Assembly: GCF_025354435.1 (NCBI RefSeq)
Contig: NZ_JANXMU010000019.1
Coordinates: forward strand, 1-64,000
From: Rhodoferax sp.
GTDB lineage: Bacteria; Pseudomonadota; Gammaproteobacteria; Burkholderiales; Burkholderiaceae_C
Reading direction: 5' to 3'
Length of the DNA: 64,000 nt
Made by a program: the position numbers and the translations under genes
Shown here: positions 1-8,140 of the stretch, piece by piece
Position numbering within the stretch: the stretch's first letter is position 1
Layout: each line of letters starts with the position of its first letter
Notes under the pieces: model-generated
Database searches by the model: none
Told to the model about the DNA's origin: nothing
What the model saw: the letters and a program-made list of their open reading frames with translations, nothing else

Positions 1-146
1 GGCGCAAAGTGGGCCCAAAGGCCCGCGAACCTAGCCCCAAGGGGTTAGAAAACGACTCGTTTTGGCCGGATTCGGCGCATTCTTGTTATCAGTACCCCGG
101 AAGAGCCATTTTGAATGGCCTTGTTCAGCATTGCCTTAACCGCCGT

Positions 147-404
147 TTACACAAAATTCGGGACACCCTCGAACGAGGTGTCGTCCAAGGCTTTGCGCAG
201 CCCGTCGATCCAGCCCCACGTGATGGCGGCCACCACGCAGTCGTCCAACGTCACGCTGGGCTGGCCGGTGGCCTTTTTGAAGATGCGCACCCACAGCTCA
301 GTCTCGCTGGCGTGGTTTACCCGCAGCCACGCGTGGAGCTGCTCAGGCGCCTCGAACGTGTGGTGTGCTGGTTGGCCCATGAATTGATGGCGGGTAGTGA
401 ACAT
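147..404 (-). pseudogene. YdeI/OmdA-family protein, truncated
   Basis: The 85 residues read from the ATG at 404 (alternative ATG at 380). They match the N-terminal half of the YdeI/OmpD-associated family as I remember it: F-E-A-P-E-Q-L-H-A-W-L, then E-L-W-V-R-I-F-K-K, then W-G-W-I-D-G near residue 70. The family is usually about 190 residues long. Here the similarity stops after R-K-A-L-D-D-T-S-F and a TAA follows at 147-149. I see no convincing continuation in any frame down to position 1. It lies 23 bp downstream of the dienelactone hydrolase gene on the same strand. A 3' truncation is the simplest reading. Function of the family is poorly defined. Confidence 0.55.
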
Positions 405-427
405 TCCACGGGGGCTTCGGGCCCCAA

Positions 428-1114
428 TCAGCCCAGGTGCTTGCCAAAGAACCGCAGCGCCCGGTCCCAAGCCTGCTGCGCCCACACGGGGTCGTATTGC
501 GTGGCTGCAATGCGGCCGGGGCCGACGGCTTCTTCATTGGCGAAGGCGTGGTGGGCCAGGTAGCGGTGGAACTCGAAGCCCACGCCCGCGGCCTTCAGCT
601 TTTCTTCCAGCGCGGCCACGGTGTCGATCTTGAAGAACTCGTCCTGCGTGGCCCAGTGGCCTTGCAGGGGGATCTTGATTTGGCTGGTGTCGATGTATTC
701 CAGCGGCGGGCAGCCGTACCAGACGACGGCGGCATCCAGCTCAGGCGCCTGGGCGGCCAGCAGGGTGAGTGCGCCGCCCATGCAGAAGCCGGTGAGGCCC
801 ACCTTGGGTGCGCGGGCCTTCAGGAACTGCAGCGCACCGCGGATGTCCTGGCTGGCAGCATCGCCAAAGTCCAGGCCGGTCATGAGGTGGTGGGCTTCTT
901 CCTGCGCTACGGTGGCTTTGCCGCGGTACAGGTCGGGCACCAGGGCCTGGAAACCGGCACTGGCCAGGCGGTCTGCCACGCCCTTGATCTGGTCGTTCAG
1001 GCCCCACCATTCCTGGATGACCACGATGGCCGGGGCATTGCTTGCGGCTGGCTCGGCCAGATAGCCCTGCACGCTTTTGCCATCGGGCCGTGCGAAATTC
1101 ACCATGGTTCCCAT
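428..1114 (-). CDS. Dienelactone hydrolase family protein
   Basis: This is a 228-residue cytosolic alpha/beta hydrolase of the DLH family, whose members hydrolyse lactones or esters. The catalytic features are all in place: Glu35 in Q-E-W-W-G, the nucleophile Cys111 in G-F-C-M-G-G, Asp158 in T-Q-D-E-F-F, and His189 in A-H-H-A-F-A-N. Length is normal for the family and there is no signal peptide. No chlorocatechol pathway genes are nearby, so the substrate is unknown and the chlorocatechol role cannot be assumed. The gene is divergent from the DTW-domain gene, with a 368-bp intergenic region holding a palindrome and a repeat. Family call is secure; substrate is not. Confidence 0.9.
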   Translation of the reverse strand: MGTMVNFARPDGKSVQGYLAEPAASNAPAIVVIQEWWGLNDQIKGVADRLASAGFQALVPDLYRGKATVAQEEAHHLMTGLDFGDAASQDIRGALQFLKARAPKVGLTGFCMGGALTLLAAQAPELDAAVVWYGCPPLEYIDTSQIKIPLQGHWATQDEFFKIDTVAALEEKLKAAGVGFEFHRYLAHHAFANEEAVGPGRIAATQYDPVWAQQAWDRALRFFGKHLG

Positions 1115-1265
1115 CGTTGCTCCTTGTTGGTTAGGGGATGCGCAGTATTGTGGTCAGAACGCATGGCCGAGGGTGGTGTGGGGGATTGGGTGTGGGCTCG
1201 GTGGTAGGGCTTGCGCTCGCCGGGCGGCTGCCATGGCGGCGCATCGCACGGGTTTGCAAAGTGAG

Positions 1266-1325
1266 TTGCTATTTTTTTAATAGCTGCTAGCGTAAATATT
1301 GTCTGCGCTAGAGCCCGATTTTCTT
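1266..1325 (+). repeat. AT-rich palindromic interspersed element, copy 1
   Basis: The left half AATAGCTGCTAGCG (1279-1292) and the right half GCGCTAGAGCCCGATTTT form an imperfect inverted repeat in an AT-rich island within GC-rich DNA. The same layout recurs about 13 times in this window. It is intergenic here. Confidence 0.75.
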
Positions 1326-1364
1326 TAAAACTGGTAGGCGGGTTGCTGAGCCGCCAATTTACAA

Positions 1365-1389
1365 ATACGGCTCAAATTCTGAGCCGTAT
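1365..1389. promoter_or_regulatory. Perfect 25-bp palindrome between divergent genes
   Basis: ATACGGCTCA (1365-1374) and TGAGCCGTAT (1380-1389) are exact inverted repeats with a 5-nt spacer. No T-run follows on either strand, so a simple intrinsic terminator is unlikely. The position between two divergent start codons fits an operator or an RNA hairpin in the 5' leader of the DTW-domain gene. No regulator gene is adjacent, so the binding partner is unknown. Confidence 0.5.
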
Positions 1390-1465
1390 GGCCTGAGCAC
1401 TAGGGCCGTGCACCCGCGCTCATCCAGTTAGCTTGGCCCATTCACCGCAGAGACAATACCGCCAT

Positions 1466-1513
1466 GCCCCACGCCACGCCCCTTGCCCCACGCCACGCCC
1501 CTTGCCCCACCCC
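1466..1513. repeat. 19-bp tandem repeat at a start codon
   Basis: The unit GCCCCACGCCACGCCCCTT occurs at 1466-1484 and 1485-1503, followed by a partial third copy. The unit length is not a multiple of three. An ATG at 1464 opens the first copy but is out of frame with the downstream tapT reading frame; with one unit fewer it would be in frame and encode the same first residues. Confidence 0.85.
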
Positions 1514-2250
1514 ACGCGGTCGCCCGCCTGCGCACCGCCCGGCTCGCGCGCAGTGCCAAGCCTTTTTTGGCCCGGGGCGGCTCAAAGCTGGCGCGCTGCG
1601 CGGGTTGCCGCCTGGTGCCCAGTCACTGCATGTGCGCGCTGCGCCCGGTGCTGCCCCGGCATCCGGGCCAGGCCGGGGTGTGCCTGCTGATGGCCGATAT
1701 CGAGCCGCTCAAACCCAGCAACACCGGTTGGCTGATTGCCGACGTGGTGGCCGATACCTGGGCCTTTGGCTGGGCCCGCACCGCGGTGGACCTGGGTTTG
1801 CTGGCCCTGCTGGCCGACCCGCAGTGGCAACCGTATGTGGTGTTCCCCGGTGAGTTTGTCGCCCCCGAGCGGGTGGTGACGGAGCTGCTGCCCGCCGATG
1901 CCGAAGCCAAGCGCCCGCTGTTTGTGCTGCTGGACGCCACCTGGCCCGAGGCGCGCAAGATGTTCCGCAAAAGCCCGTACCTTGACCGGCTGCCGGTGCT
2001 GAGCCTGCAGCCCGACCGCATCTCGCACTACAAGCTGCGCCGGTCGCGGCGCGACGACCACTTTTGCACCTCCGAGGTGGCCGCCCTGTGCCTGGAGCTG
2101 GCCAACGAGCCGCAGGCCGCGCAGGCGCTGGAGGCGTATCTGGATGTCTTCACCCACCGCTACCTGCAGGCCAAACAGCAGTTGTCTGCCGATGCGGACA
2201 ACGCGGCGCACCAGCGCTTGCGCGGCCTGCGGCACGTGTGTGCCGACTAA
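1483..2250 (+). CDS. tapT: DTW-domain tRNA-uridine aminocarboxypropyltransferase
   Basis: The 255-residue product matches the DTW family (E. coli TapT/YfiP), which makes acp3U47 in tRNA by transferring the 3-amino-3-carboxypropyl group of S-adenosylmethionine. The N-terminal segment A-R-S-A-K-P-F-L-A-R-G aligns with TapT, then a zinc-type cluster C-A-G-C...C-M-C, and the signature D-A-T-W at about residue 150 followed by R-R-S-R-R-D-D-H-F-C-T-S-E. The start is a problem: the frame has no ATG upstream of the conserved region. TTG at 1483 is the only plausible in-frame start, and the good ATG at 1464 is out of frame because of a 19-bp tandem duplication. The enzyme is probably intact but the start region may be weakened. 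Confidence 0.88.
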   Translation: MPHATPLAPPHAVARLRTARLARSAKPFLARGGSKLARCAGCRLVPSHCMCALRPVLPRHPGQAGVCLLMADIEPLKPSNTGWLIADVVADTWAFGWARTAVDLGLLALLADPQWQPYVVFPGEFVAPERVVTELLPADAEAKRPLFVLLDATWPEARKMFRKSPYLDRLPVLSLQPDRISHYKLRRSRRDDHFCTSEVAALCLELANEPQAAQALEAYLDVFTHRYLQAKQQLSADADNAAHQRLRGLRHVCAD

Positions 2251-2259
2251 TTGCTTCGA

Positions 2260-2308
2260 AAATAATAGCGGATGACGTAGGTTCTGCCTATGCTAGAGGC
2301 TGTTTTTG
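2260..2308 (+). repeat. AT-rich palindromic interspersed element, copy 2
   Basis: AATAATAGCGGATGACG at the left and TATGCTAGAGGCTGTTTTTG at the right follow directly on the tapT stop codon. It shares the AATAATAGCG end with the copy inside bioF. Confidence 0.65.
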
Positions 2309-2510
2309 TTTATATCGGGGGCATAGTGCCTGCAGGCATGGCTTGCAACTTGCGTAGGCGTTGTCCGGCACGATAGCGGTTACTCTCTGATACGGCTACG
2401 GGCCCCCGGCCGCTACTTTGGGGTAGCGCATCCCGGCACAGTGGGTGGTATGGCTTTGAATTTTTTGAGGCCGCAATCCATCTTCCCTCTGACTTCTGAC
2501 CGGGCTCCCC

Positions 2511-3353
2511 ATGTTCATCAAAATCGGTTTCGACATCGAGCTCGCCATCGCTTCCCCGATGGCGCTTATCCACCTGCTGCACGTGCACCCCTCGCGGCGC
2601 GGCGATCTGCTGGCACCGCAGTGTGTGGAGGTGCTGCCGGGCCTGGCGGTGGAAGAATACTTTGATGCTTTTGGCAACCTGTGCAGCCGGGTGAACGCGC
2701 CCGCAGGCGTGACGCAGGTGGGGTTCCGCAGCGAAGCCATCGTGCGCGACTCCGGCCTGCCCGATGAGGTGAACTGGGGTGCCTGGCAGCACGACCCCAC
2801 GGTGCTGCCGTCGTCCACACTGATGTACCTGCTGCCCAGCCGCTACTGCGAGGTAGACAGCGAGCTGCTGCAATTCGCCTGGAACCAGTTTGGCACCACG
2901 CCGCTGGGCTGGGCGCGGGTGCAGGCGATTTGCGACTTTGTGCACAACCACATCCGCTTCGACTACATGGCCGCCCGCGCCACCCGCACCGCCGTGGAGG
3001 GCTGGCGCGAGGGCACGGGCGTGTGCCGCGACTACACCCACCTGGCCGTCACGCTGTGCCGCTGCATGAATATTCCGGCCCGCTACTGCACCGGCTACCT
3101 GGGCGACATTGGCATTCCGCCGGTGCGCTACCCGATGGATTTCAGCGCCTGGTTCGAGGTGTTTCTGGGCGACCGCTGGTACACCTTTGACGCGCGCCAC
3201 AACACGCCGCGCATCGGCCGCGTGGTGATGGCCCGGGGCCGCGACGCGGGCGACGTGCCGATCACCATGGCTTTTGGGCAAAACACGCTGCAAAAGTTCA
3301 ACGTGACAACCTACGAGGTGGATGCCTACGGCAATGCCATCTTCACGGTTTAA
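2511..3353 (+). CDS. Transglutaminase-like (cysteine protease fold) protein
   Basis: A 280-residue cytosolic protein with an N-terminal beta-rich region of the kind seen in bacterial transglutaminase-family proteins, followed by the core domain from about residue 130. The presumed nucleophile Cys lies in T-G-V-C-R-D-Y-T-H, and the aspartate in W-Y-T-F-D-A-R-H-N. The third element, usually a histidine in an H-A-W motif, reads D-F-S-A-W here, so the position normally held by His is Ser. Some close homologues may share this, and I cannot check. Substrate and reaction (protease, amidase or cross-linking) are unknown. The lipoprotein-like gene downstream starts 37 bp after the stop and may be co-transcribed. 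Confidence 0.8.
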   Translation: MFIKIGFDIELAIASPMALIHLLHVHPSRRGDLLAPQCVEVLPGLAVEEYFDAFGNLCSRVNAPAGVTQVGFRSEAIVRDSGLPDEVNWGAWQHDPTVLPSSTLMYLLPSRYCEVDSELLQFAWNQFGTTPLGWARVQAICDFVHNHIRFDYMAARATRTAVEGWREGTGVCRDYTHLAVTLCRCMNIPARYCTGYLGDIGIPPVRYPMDFSAWFEVFLGDRWYTFDARHNTPRIGRVVMARGRDAGDVPITMAFGQNTLQKFNVTTYEVDAYGNAIFTV

Positions 3354-3390
3354 ACCAAGCGCACAATGCGGCCCTCAACCGGGGGTAACG

Positions 3391-3954
3391 ATGCAGCGCA
3401 GACTTTTTTTGAGTGCTACGGGCCGCTGGCTGCTTCTCGGCACATCCATGTTGGCACTAGCTGCCCAGGCCCAGCCCGGCTACACCATCTCTGCCGCGCA
3501 GTTGCAGCAGGCCGCGGCCCAGCGCTTCCCCTTGCGCTACCCGGTGCAGGGCTTGATGGACCTGGACGTGCAGGCTCCGCGCCTGCGCCTGCTGCCCGCA
3601 CAAAACCGACTGGCCGCCGAGATGGCCGTCAAAGCCGCAGGCCCAGCCCTGCGGCGCAGCCACAGCGGCAATGTCACGGTGGACTTTGCCCTGCGTTACG
3701 AACCCAGCGACCGCACGGTGCGCGCTGTCCAGTTGCACTTCCAAAACCTGCAATTCCCCAGCCTGCAGCCCGCCGTGGTGGAGTTGCTGAATACCTACGG
3801 CCCGGCCCTGGCCGAACAGGCTTTGCAAGAAGTGGTGCTGCACCAACTCAGCCCCCAAGACCTGGCTCTGCCCGATACCATGGGCCTGCAGCCGGGTAGC
3901 ATCACCGTGACGGACAAGGGGCTGGTGGTCGGGTTTGTGAATAAGCCGCTGTAA
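3391..3954 (+). CDS. DUF1439/YceB-like exported protein
   Basis: The 187-residue product starts at ATG 3391 with a positively charged N-terminus and a hydrophobic stretch ending A-L-A-A-Q-A-Q-P, a Sec signal peptide (cleavage near residue 27). The mature part carries Y-T-I-S-A-A-Q-L-Q-Q-A at its start and a beta-rich core with an L-N-T-Y-G-P-A-L segment. This resembles the DUF1439 group (E. coli YceB), which are periplasmic lipid-binding-like proteins of unknown role. There is no lipobox cysteine, so it is probably soluble in the periplasm. Family assignment is from remembered pattern only. Confidence 0.65.
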   Translation: MQRRLFLSATGRWLLLGTSMLALAAQAQPGYTISAAQLQQAAAQRFPLRYPVQGLMDLDVQAPRLRLLPAQNRLAAEMAVKAAGPALRRSHSGNVTVDFALRYEPSDRTVRAVQLHFQNLQFPSLQPAVVELLNTYGPALAEQALQEVVLHQLSPQDLALPDTMGLQPGSITVTDKGLVVGFVNKPL

Positions 3955-4054
3955 GCGGGCTACCCGTCCAAACCCCTAGGCCCTGCGCCCGAAGTCGCTG
4001 TTATCCAGCCGACCAAGGTGTTTGTTGGTTGAATTTAATGAATAGGGTGTGGTA

Positions 4055-4876
4055 ATGATGGGTCTCAATAGATTTCAAAAGCTGTATATTTTTTTATTTG
4101 TAGTTTTAAGCAAGGCGCGGCACTTTATCTATCGGGTGTTCGATGCCGCTATTTTTTGGGTTTTGGCCCGTTATTTTCTTTTGGTATATAGCAACCAGAT
4201 AAAGTTTTTCAGCTTTCGGTGGCTACGCTCGGACCAATCGGAACGTTGGAGTAAAAATAAAACGGCGGACCACCGACTGACGATTGTGGTCGTCACCTAC
4301 AAATAGTCCAAACCCTTAGAGTGTTTGCTGGGCAGTTTGCGCTGCCAGACATTGCAGAATTTTGATGTCATCGTCATACACGACGGGGCGGACGAGGACA
4401 CCCAGCGTGTCGTGGACAGATACAGTGCCGAGGAACCCGGAAAATACCGGTATATCGAAACCGAGACACGGTATAACGACTACGGTCATACCCTGCGCGA
4501 TATGGGTATTGGGCAGGCTAAGGGGGAGTTTGTTCTTATCACCAATGGCGATAATTACTATGCCCCCCGGTGTGTTGAGTTTGTTTTTGAGGCTATTGAC
4601 GCCCAAAAACTGGATTTGGTGATGTGGGACATCGTGCACAGCCATACGTGTCCAGGCGACGTGCGGCAGCCGTCTTATTGCAGTTTTCCTATTTACCCCC
4701 TACGGCAGTACATTGATATCGGGGCATTCTTGGTGAAAACCGCTATCGCCCAGCAGGTGGGATTTCGTGGCACCGAACTTGACGCAGATGCCCTGTATAT
4801 GGAACACATCATTGCGCGGCCCGGTGCGGCATTGCGGATGGGCAAGATTTACAAAATATTGATGGTGCACAACTAG
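4055..4876 (+). pseudogene. Family 2 glycosyltransferase, interrupted by amber codon
   Basis: One reading frame runs from ATG 4055 to the stop at 4876 but contains an in-frame TAG at 4304-4306. The segment before it ends D-H-R-L-T-I-V-V-V-T-Y-K, the first strand of a GT-A fold. The segment after it resumes S-K-P-L-E-C-L-L-G-S-L, then D-V-I-V-I-H-D-G and, near a D-x-D-equivalent position, I-T-N-G-D-N-Y-Y. These pieces fit together without a frame change, so one CAG-to-TAG change would explain the break. A restart at TTG 4325 would lack the nucleotide-binding strand. The N-terminal part has a hydrophobic stretch (about residues 8-50) and is AT-richer than its neighbours. It is an isolated gene outside the surface-glycan cluster. 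Confidence 0.8.
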
Positions 4877-4995
4877 CAGTGGTGTATCTGCCGTGATGCG
4901 GCCACCACCAGCAGACTTGGTTAGGGTCTCTGGCCAAGATTGATGACGTGCATGCATCCAGTGCGCGCAGAGGCGCTCCAAGCGGTGGATAGCGG

Positions 4996-5238
4996 TTACT
5001 TCTTCATGGCATCGGCGGCCATGTCGTCCTTTTTCATCATCGCGTCGTCTTTCTTCATCATGGTGTCCTTCTTGACCATGGCGTGCTTTTTCATGGTGTG
5101 TTTTTTGACCATGGTGTCTTTAGCCATGCCGCTTTTTTTCATCATTTCGTCTTTCTTCATCATGCCGTCTTCGGCCATGGCACCGGCAGTGGCAGCCAGC
5201 ATGCAGACGGTGATCAGGGTTGCGGTGAACTTATGCAT
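4996..5238 (-). CDS. Pentapeptide MxKDx repeat protein
   Basis: An 80-residue exported protein from ATG 5238 (preceded by AGGA at a good distance). After a signal peptide ending A-T-A-G-A-M-A come nearly uninterrupted short repeats of the type M-K-K-D-x / M-V-K-K-x, rich in Met and Lys, to the C-terminus. This is the low-complexity family known as MxKDx repeat proteins. The function is not established; Met-rich periplasmic repeats suggest metal (Cu/Ag) binding or a methionine-oxidation sink. It lies close to an exported MsrA, divergently transcribed, which makes a link to periplasmic methionine oxidation attractive but unproven. Confidence 0.85.
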   Translation of the reverse strand: MHKFTATLITVCMLAATAGAMAEDGMMKKDEMMKKSGMAKDTMVKKHTMKKHAMVKKDTMMKKDDAMMKKDDMAADAMKK

Positions 5239-5438
5239 GGTGTTTCCTAGAGGTTGTGGGTTGTATTCCAAGCGCTGCCACAGTGTGGCCACTGCTTGTA
5301 AGCTTTGGTCGGCTAGGCCGTAAAAACCTTACATGCGGGGCGATTTATTTTTGCAGCGCTCAGGTGCGCAGAACACTGCTGTAAGGTTTGGGGCCGTGGG
5401 CCGACCAATCTACCTCAGCCCACCCAAGGACACACACC

Positions 5439-6179
5439 ATGACACGCACCCCTAGCTCTTCCACTCCCCGCTTCTCCATGAACAAAATGAACCTGCTGCT
5501 GATGGCGGGTGCCGTGGTGGTCGCGGCGCTGTACTGGAGCCCGAACGCGGTGGCCGAAAAGGCGGTGCCTATTCCGGCCCCGTCGGCACAGGCCCTGGCG
5601 GGTGTCGTGCCTGGCACGCAGGCCAGCGAGACCGTGGTGTTTGCCGGGGGCTGCTTCTGGGGCATCCAGGCCGTGTTCCAGCACACCAACGGTGTGCTGG
5701 AGGCGGTGTCGGGCTACGCCGGGGGCAAAAAGGGCGATGCCGATTACGAAACCGTCAGCGGTGGCGGCACCGGCCATGCCGAGGCAGTGCAGGTGCGCTT
5801 TGACCCGAAGGTCGTGAGCTACGCGCAACTGCTGCAAATCTACTTCTCGGTGGCCCACGACCCGACCCAGCTGAACCGCCAGTACCCCGACGTGGGCACG
5901 CAGTACCGGTCGGCCGTGTTCACCACCACGCCGGGCCAAAAGCAGGTAACTGAGCGCTACATCGCCGAGCTGAACGCGGCCAAGGTATTCCCGGCCAAGA
6001 TCGTCACCCAGCTCGGTGCCCTCACGGCCTTTTACCCCGCCGAGAAGTACCACCAAAACTACGCCACCCTGCACCCTGACGCGCAGTACATAGCCCAGTT
6101 TGACCTGCCCAAGATCGCCAACCTCAAGGCCATGATGCCCAAGGTGTACCGCGAGCAGCCGGTGTTGGTGGCGAACTAA
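5439..6179 (+). CDS. msrA: Peptide methionine sulfoxide reductase A, membrane-anchored/exported
   Basis: A 246-residue MsrA, which reduces the S-epimer of methionine sulfoxide in proteins. The catalytic motif G-G-C-F-W-G sits at residues 70-75 (Cys72), and conserved segments G-Y-A-G-G, T-G-H-A-E-A-V and Y-H-Q-N-Y follow in order. The first 40 residues hold a hydrophobic span (about 18-33, M-N-L-L-L-M-A-G-A-V-V-V-A-A-L) and are absent from cytosolic MsrA. The enzyme is therefore probably periplasmic or inner-membrane tethered. Start ATG 5439 has A-A-G-G-A upstream; ATG 5478 is an alternative that keeps the signal. No msrB is adjacent. The Met-rich MxKDx gene lies divergently upstream and is a possible physiological partner. 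Confidence 0.93.
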   Translation: MTRTPSSSTPRFSMNKMNLLLMAGAVVVAALYWSPNAVAEKAVPIPAPSAQALAGVVPGTQASETVVFAGGCFWGIQAVFQHTNGVLEAVSGYAGGKKGDADYETVSGGGTGHAEAVQVRFDPKVVSYAQLLQIYFSVAHDPTQLNRQYPDVGTQYRSAVFTTTPGQKQVTERYIAELNAAKVFPAKIVTQLGALTAFYPAEKYHQNYATLHPDAQYIAQFDLPKIANLKAMMPKVYREQPVLVAN

Positions 6180-6191
6180 GTACGCCGACGG

Positions 6192-7151
6192 TCAGCCGGT
6201 TGTACGCCGGGCTTTGGCCGGTGCCAGCTCGTGCGGCTGCAACACAAACTGCGGATTGCCCACCAGCCGCTCCACCGCCAGATCAATAAACGCGCGCACC
6301 CGCGCCGGTTGGGCGCTGTGGCTGCCGTAGTACACGTGCAGACCCTGATGGTCGGCCACATGGGCGGTGAGCAAGGGCACCAGCCGCCCGGTGCGCACCA
6401 GCGGTGCGGCCGTGACGCCGACCAGCTGGCCAATCGCCTGGCCGGCCAGCACCGCGCGGGCTTCCAGCTCCACATCGTTGGTGAGTAGCGCCGACGCGAT
6501 GTGGCGGGCCACGATCTCTTCCCCCACCTTGAACTCCCAGGGCATGGCTTTGCCAGTGCTGGCGTGTCTAAAGCCGCTGCAGCGGTGCTGGGCCAGCGCG
6601 TCTATCGTGGTCGGAGCGCCATGCTCGGCGATGTAGGCGGGCGCCGCGCAGACCACCAGCTGCAAGGGCATGAGCCGGCGCGAAATGATGCCGCCTTCGG
6701 GCGGCGGGCCGGCGCGGAAGCCCACATCGACCCGGTCTTCCACCCAGTTGCTGATGCGGTCGTCCATCTGCACATTGGGCTCGATCTGCGGATAGCGGCG
6801 GCAGTATTCCTCCAGCACCGGCCACAGCACCTCCAGCATGATGGAGCGCGGCGCCACGATGCGCAGCGGCCCGGCGATCTCTTCGCGGCCATGGCGTGCA
6901 CCGTGCAGTGCGCGCTGCAGGGTCGACAGGCCGGGCTGGGCAGCCTGCAGAAATTGTGCGCCCTCTTCGGTCAGGCTGAGGCTGCGGGTGGTGCGGTGGA
7001 ACAGGCGTATGCCCAGGTGCTGCTCCAGCTGCACCAGCGCCTGGCTGGCGGCCTGCGGGCTGATGCCTTGCGCCGTGGCGGCCTGGCGCAGGCTGCCCAG
7101 CTCGGCAGCTTTGACGAAGGTGGCAATAGCGCGCAATTCGTTGATGGCCAT
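6192..7151 (-). CDS. LysR-family transcriptional regulator
   Basis: A 319-residue LysR-type regulator. The N-terminal winged helix-turn-helix (about residues 1-60) reads L-R-A-I-A-T-F-V-K-A-A-E-L-G-S-L-R-Q-A-A-T, then Q-L-E-Q-H-L-G-I-R-L-F-H-R-T-T-R. The substrate-binding domain follows, including the D-V-G-F-R-A-G segment typical of the family. It is divergent from the short-chain dehydrogenase gene across 118 bp, the classic arrangement for a LysR regulator controlling its neighbour as well as itself. The inducer is unknown. Confidence 0.93.
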   Translation of the reverse strand: MAINELRAIATFVKAAELGSLRQAATAQGISPQAASQALVQLEQHLGIRLFHRTTRSLSLTEEGAQFLQAAQPGLSTLQRALHGARHGREEIAGPLRIVAPRSIMLEVLWPVLEEYCRRYPQIEPNVQMDDRISNWVEDRVDVGFRAGPPPEGGIISRRLMPLQLVVCAAPAYIAEHGAPTTIDALAQHRCSGFRHASTGKAMPWEFKVGEEIVARHIASALLTNDVELEARAVLAGQAIGQLVGVTAAPLVRTGRLVPLLTAHVADHQGLHVYYGSHSAQPARVRAFIDLAVERLVGNPQFVLQPHELAPAKARRTTG

Positions 7152-7269
7152 GGGTTTTATGGGGGCGGATTGTCAAGAATTTCGTGATTATGAAGCCAGT
7201 GATTGCTGGCTATTCGGATGCGGGTGCAAAAACTACATTGCCCTACCGCAACATTTTCAGGACTTCAAC

Positions 7270-8121
7270 ATGACCTCCACCTCTTCCTTCCCCCGCATCT
7301 GGATGATCACCGGCGCATCGCGCGGCCTTGGTGCGCGGATTGCCGAAGCCGCCCTGGCCCAGGGCGACGCTGTGGTCGCCACGGCCCGCGATGCCGCTGC
7401 CGTGCAGCAGCGCTTTGGCCACAGCGAAGCCCTGCTGGCCTTGGGCATGGATGTGACCGACGAGGCCCAGACCGCACGCGCCGTAGAGGCCGCGCTGGCC
7501 CGCTTTGGCCGTATCGACGTGCTGGTCAACAATGCCGGCTACGGCCTGCTCGGCGCGGTAGAGGAAGCCACGGCCGACGAGGTACGCCGCCTGTTTGAGA
7601 CCAATGTGTTCGGCCTGCTGAACGTGGCACGTGCCGTGCTGCCGGTTATGCGCGAGCGCCGTGCCGGCCATGTGATCAACATCTCGTCGCTGGGCGGCTA
7701 CCAGTCGGGCCCGGGCTTTGGCGTCTACTGCGCAAGCAAGTTCGCAGTGGAAGGTCTGACCGAAGCCCTGCATGGCGAGCTGGCGCCACTGGGCATCCAC
7801 GCCACGGTGGTCGAGCCCGGCTACTTCCGCACCGAGTTCCTGGAAAGCGCTTCGCTGTCGGTCTCGCCGCGCATCCTGGACGACTACGCCACCACTGCCG
7901 GCGCAGTGCGCCAGGCCGCCAAGCAGATCAGCCTGAACCAGCCGGGCGACCCCGTGCGGCTGGCCCAGGCCGTGATGCAACTGGTGGCCAGCCCCACACC
8001 GCCGCTGCGCCTGCCGCTGGGCAGCGACACGCTGCAGGTGATTGCCGACAAACATGCGTTCGTCGAGCGCGAAACCATGCAGTGGCAGGCCTTGGCGGCC
8101 TCCACCGATTTCCCCTGGTAA
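7270..8121 (+). CDS. Short-chain dehydrogenase/reductase (SDR), classical type
   Basis: A 283-residue NAD(P)-dependent oxidoreductase. It shows the cofactor motif T-G-A-S-R-G-L-G at 14-21, the N-N-A-G motif at 87-90, a catalytic Ser in N-I-S-S at about 140, and the Y-x-x-x-K pair Tyr153/Lys157 in V-Y-C-A-S-K. An arginine in the turn after beta-2 (T-A-R-D) suggests NADPH preference. The start ATG 7270 removes a long unrelated upstream extension and places Met just before the Rossmann strand. It is divergent from the LysR gene, its likely regulator. The substrate is not predictable from sequence. Confidence 0.93.
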   Translation: MTSTSSFPRIWMITGASRGLGARIAEAALAQGDAVVATARDAAAVQQRFGHSEALLALGMDVTDEAQTARAVEAALARFGRIDVLVNNAGYGLLGAVEEATADEVRRLFETNVFGLLNVARAVLPVMRERRAGHVINISSLGGYQSGPGFGVYCASKFAVEGLTEALHGELAPLGIHATVVEPGYFRTEFLESASLSVSPRILDDYATTAGAVRQAAKQISLNQPGDPVRLAQAVMQLVASPTPPLRLPLGSDTLQVIADKHAFVERETMQWQALAASTDFPW

Positions 8122-8140
8122 AGCCAAGCAGCCGCCGGTT

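Larger units (their letters stand above)
1115..1482. other. Intergenic region with hairpins and a repeat
   Basis: No gene was found. The region separates the divergent DLH and DTW-domain genes. It contains, in order, a copy of the AT-rich interspersed element (about 1266-1325), a weaker stem G-G-C-G-G / C-C-G-C-C at 1337-1355, a perfect 10-bp-arm palindrome at 1365-1389, and the start of a 19-bp tandem repeat that runs into the DTW gene. Confidence 0.7.
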
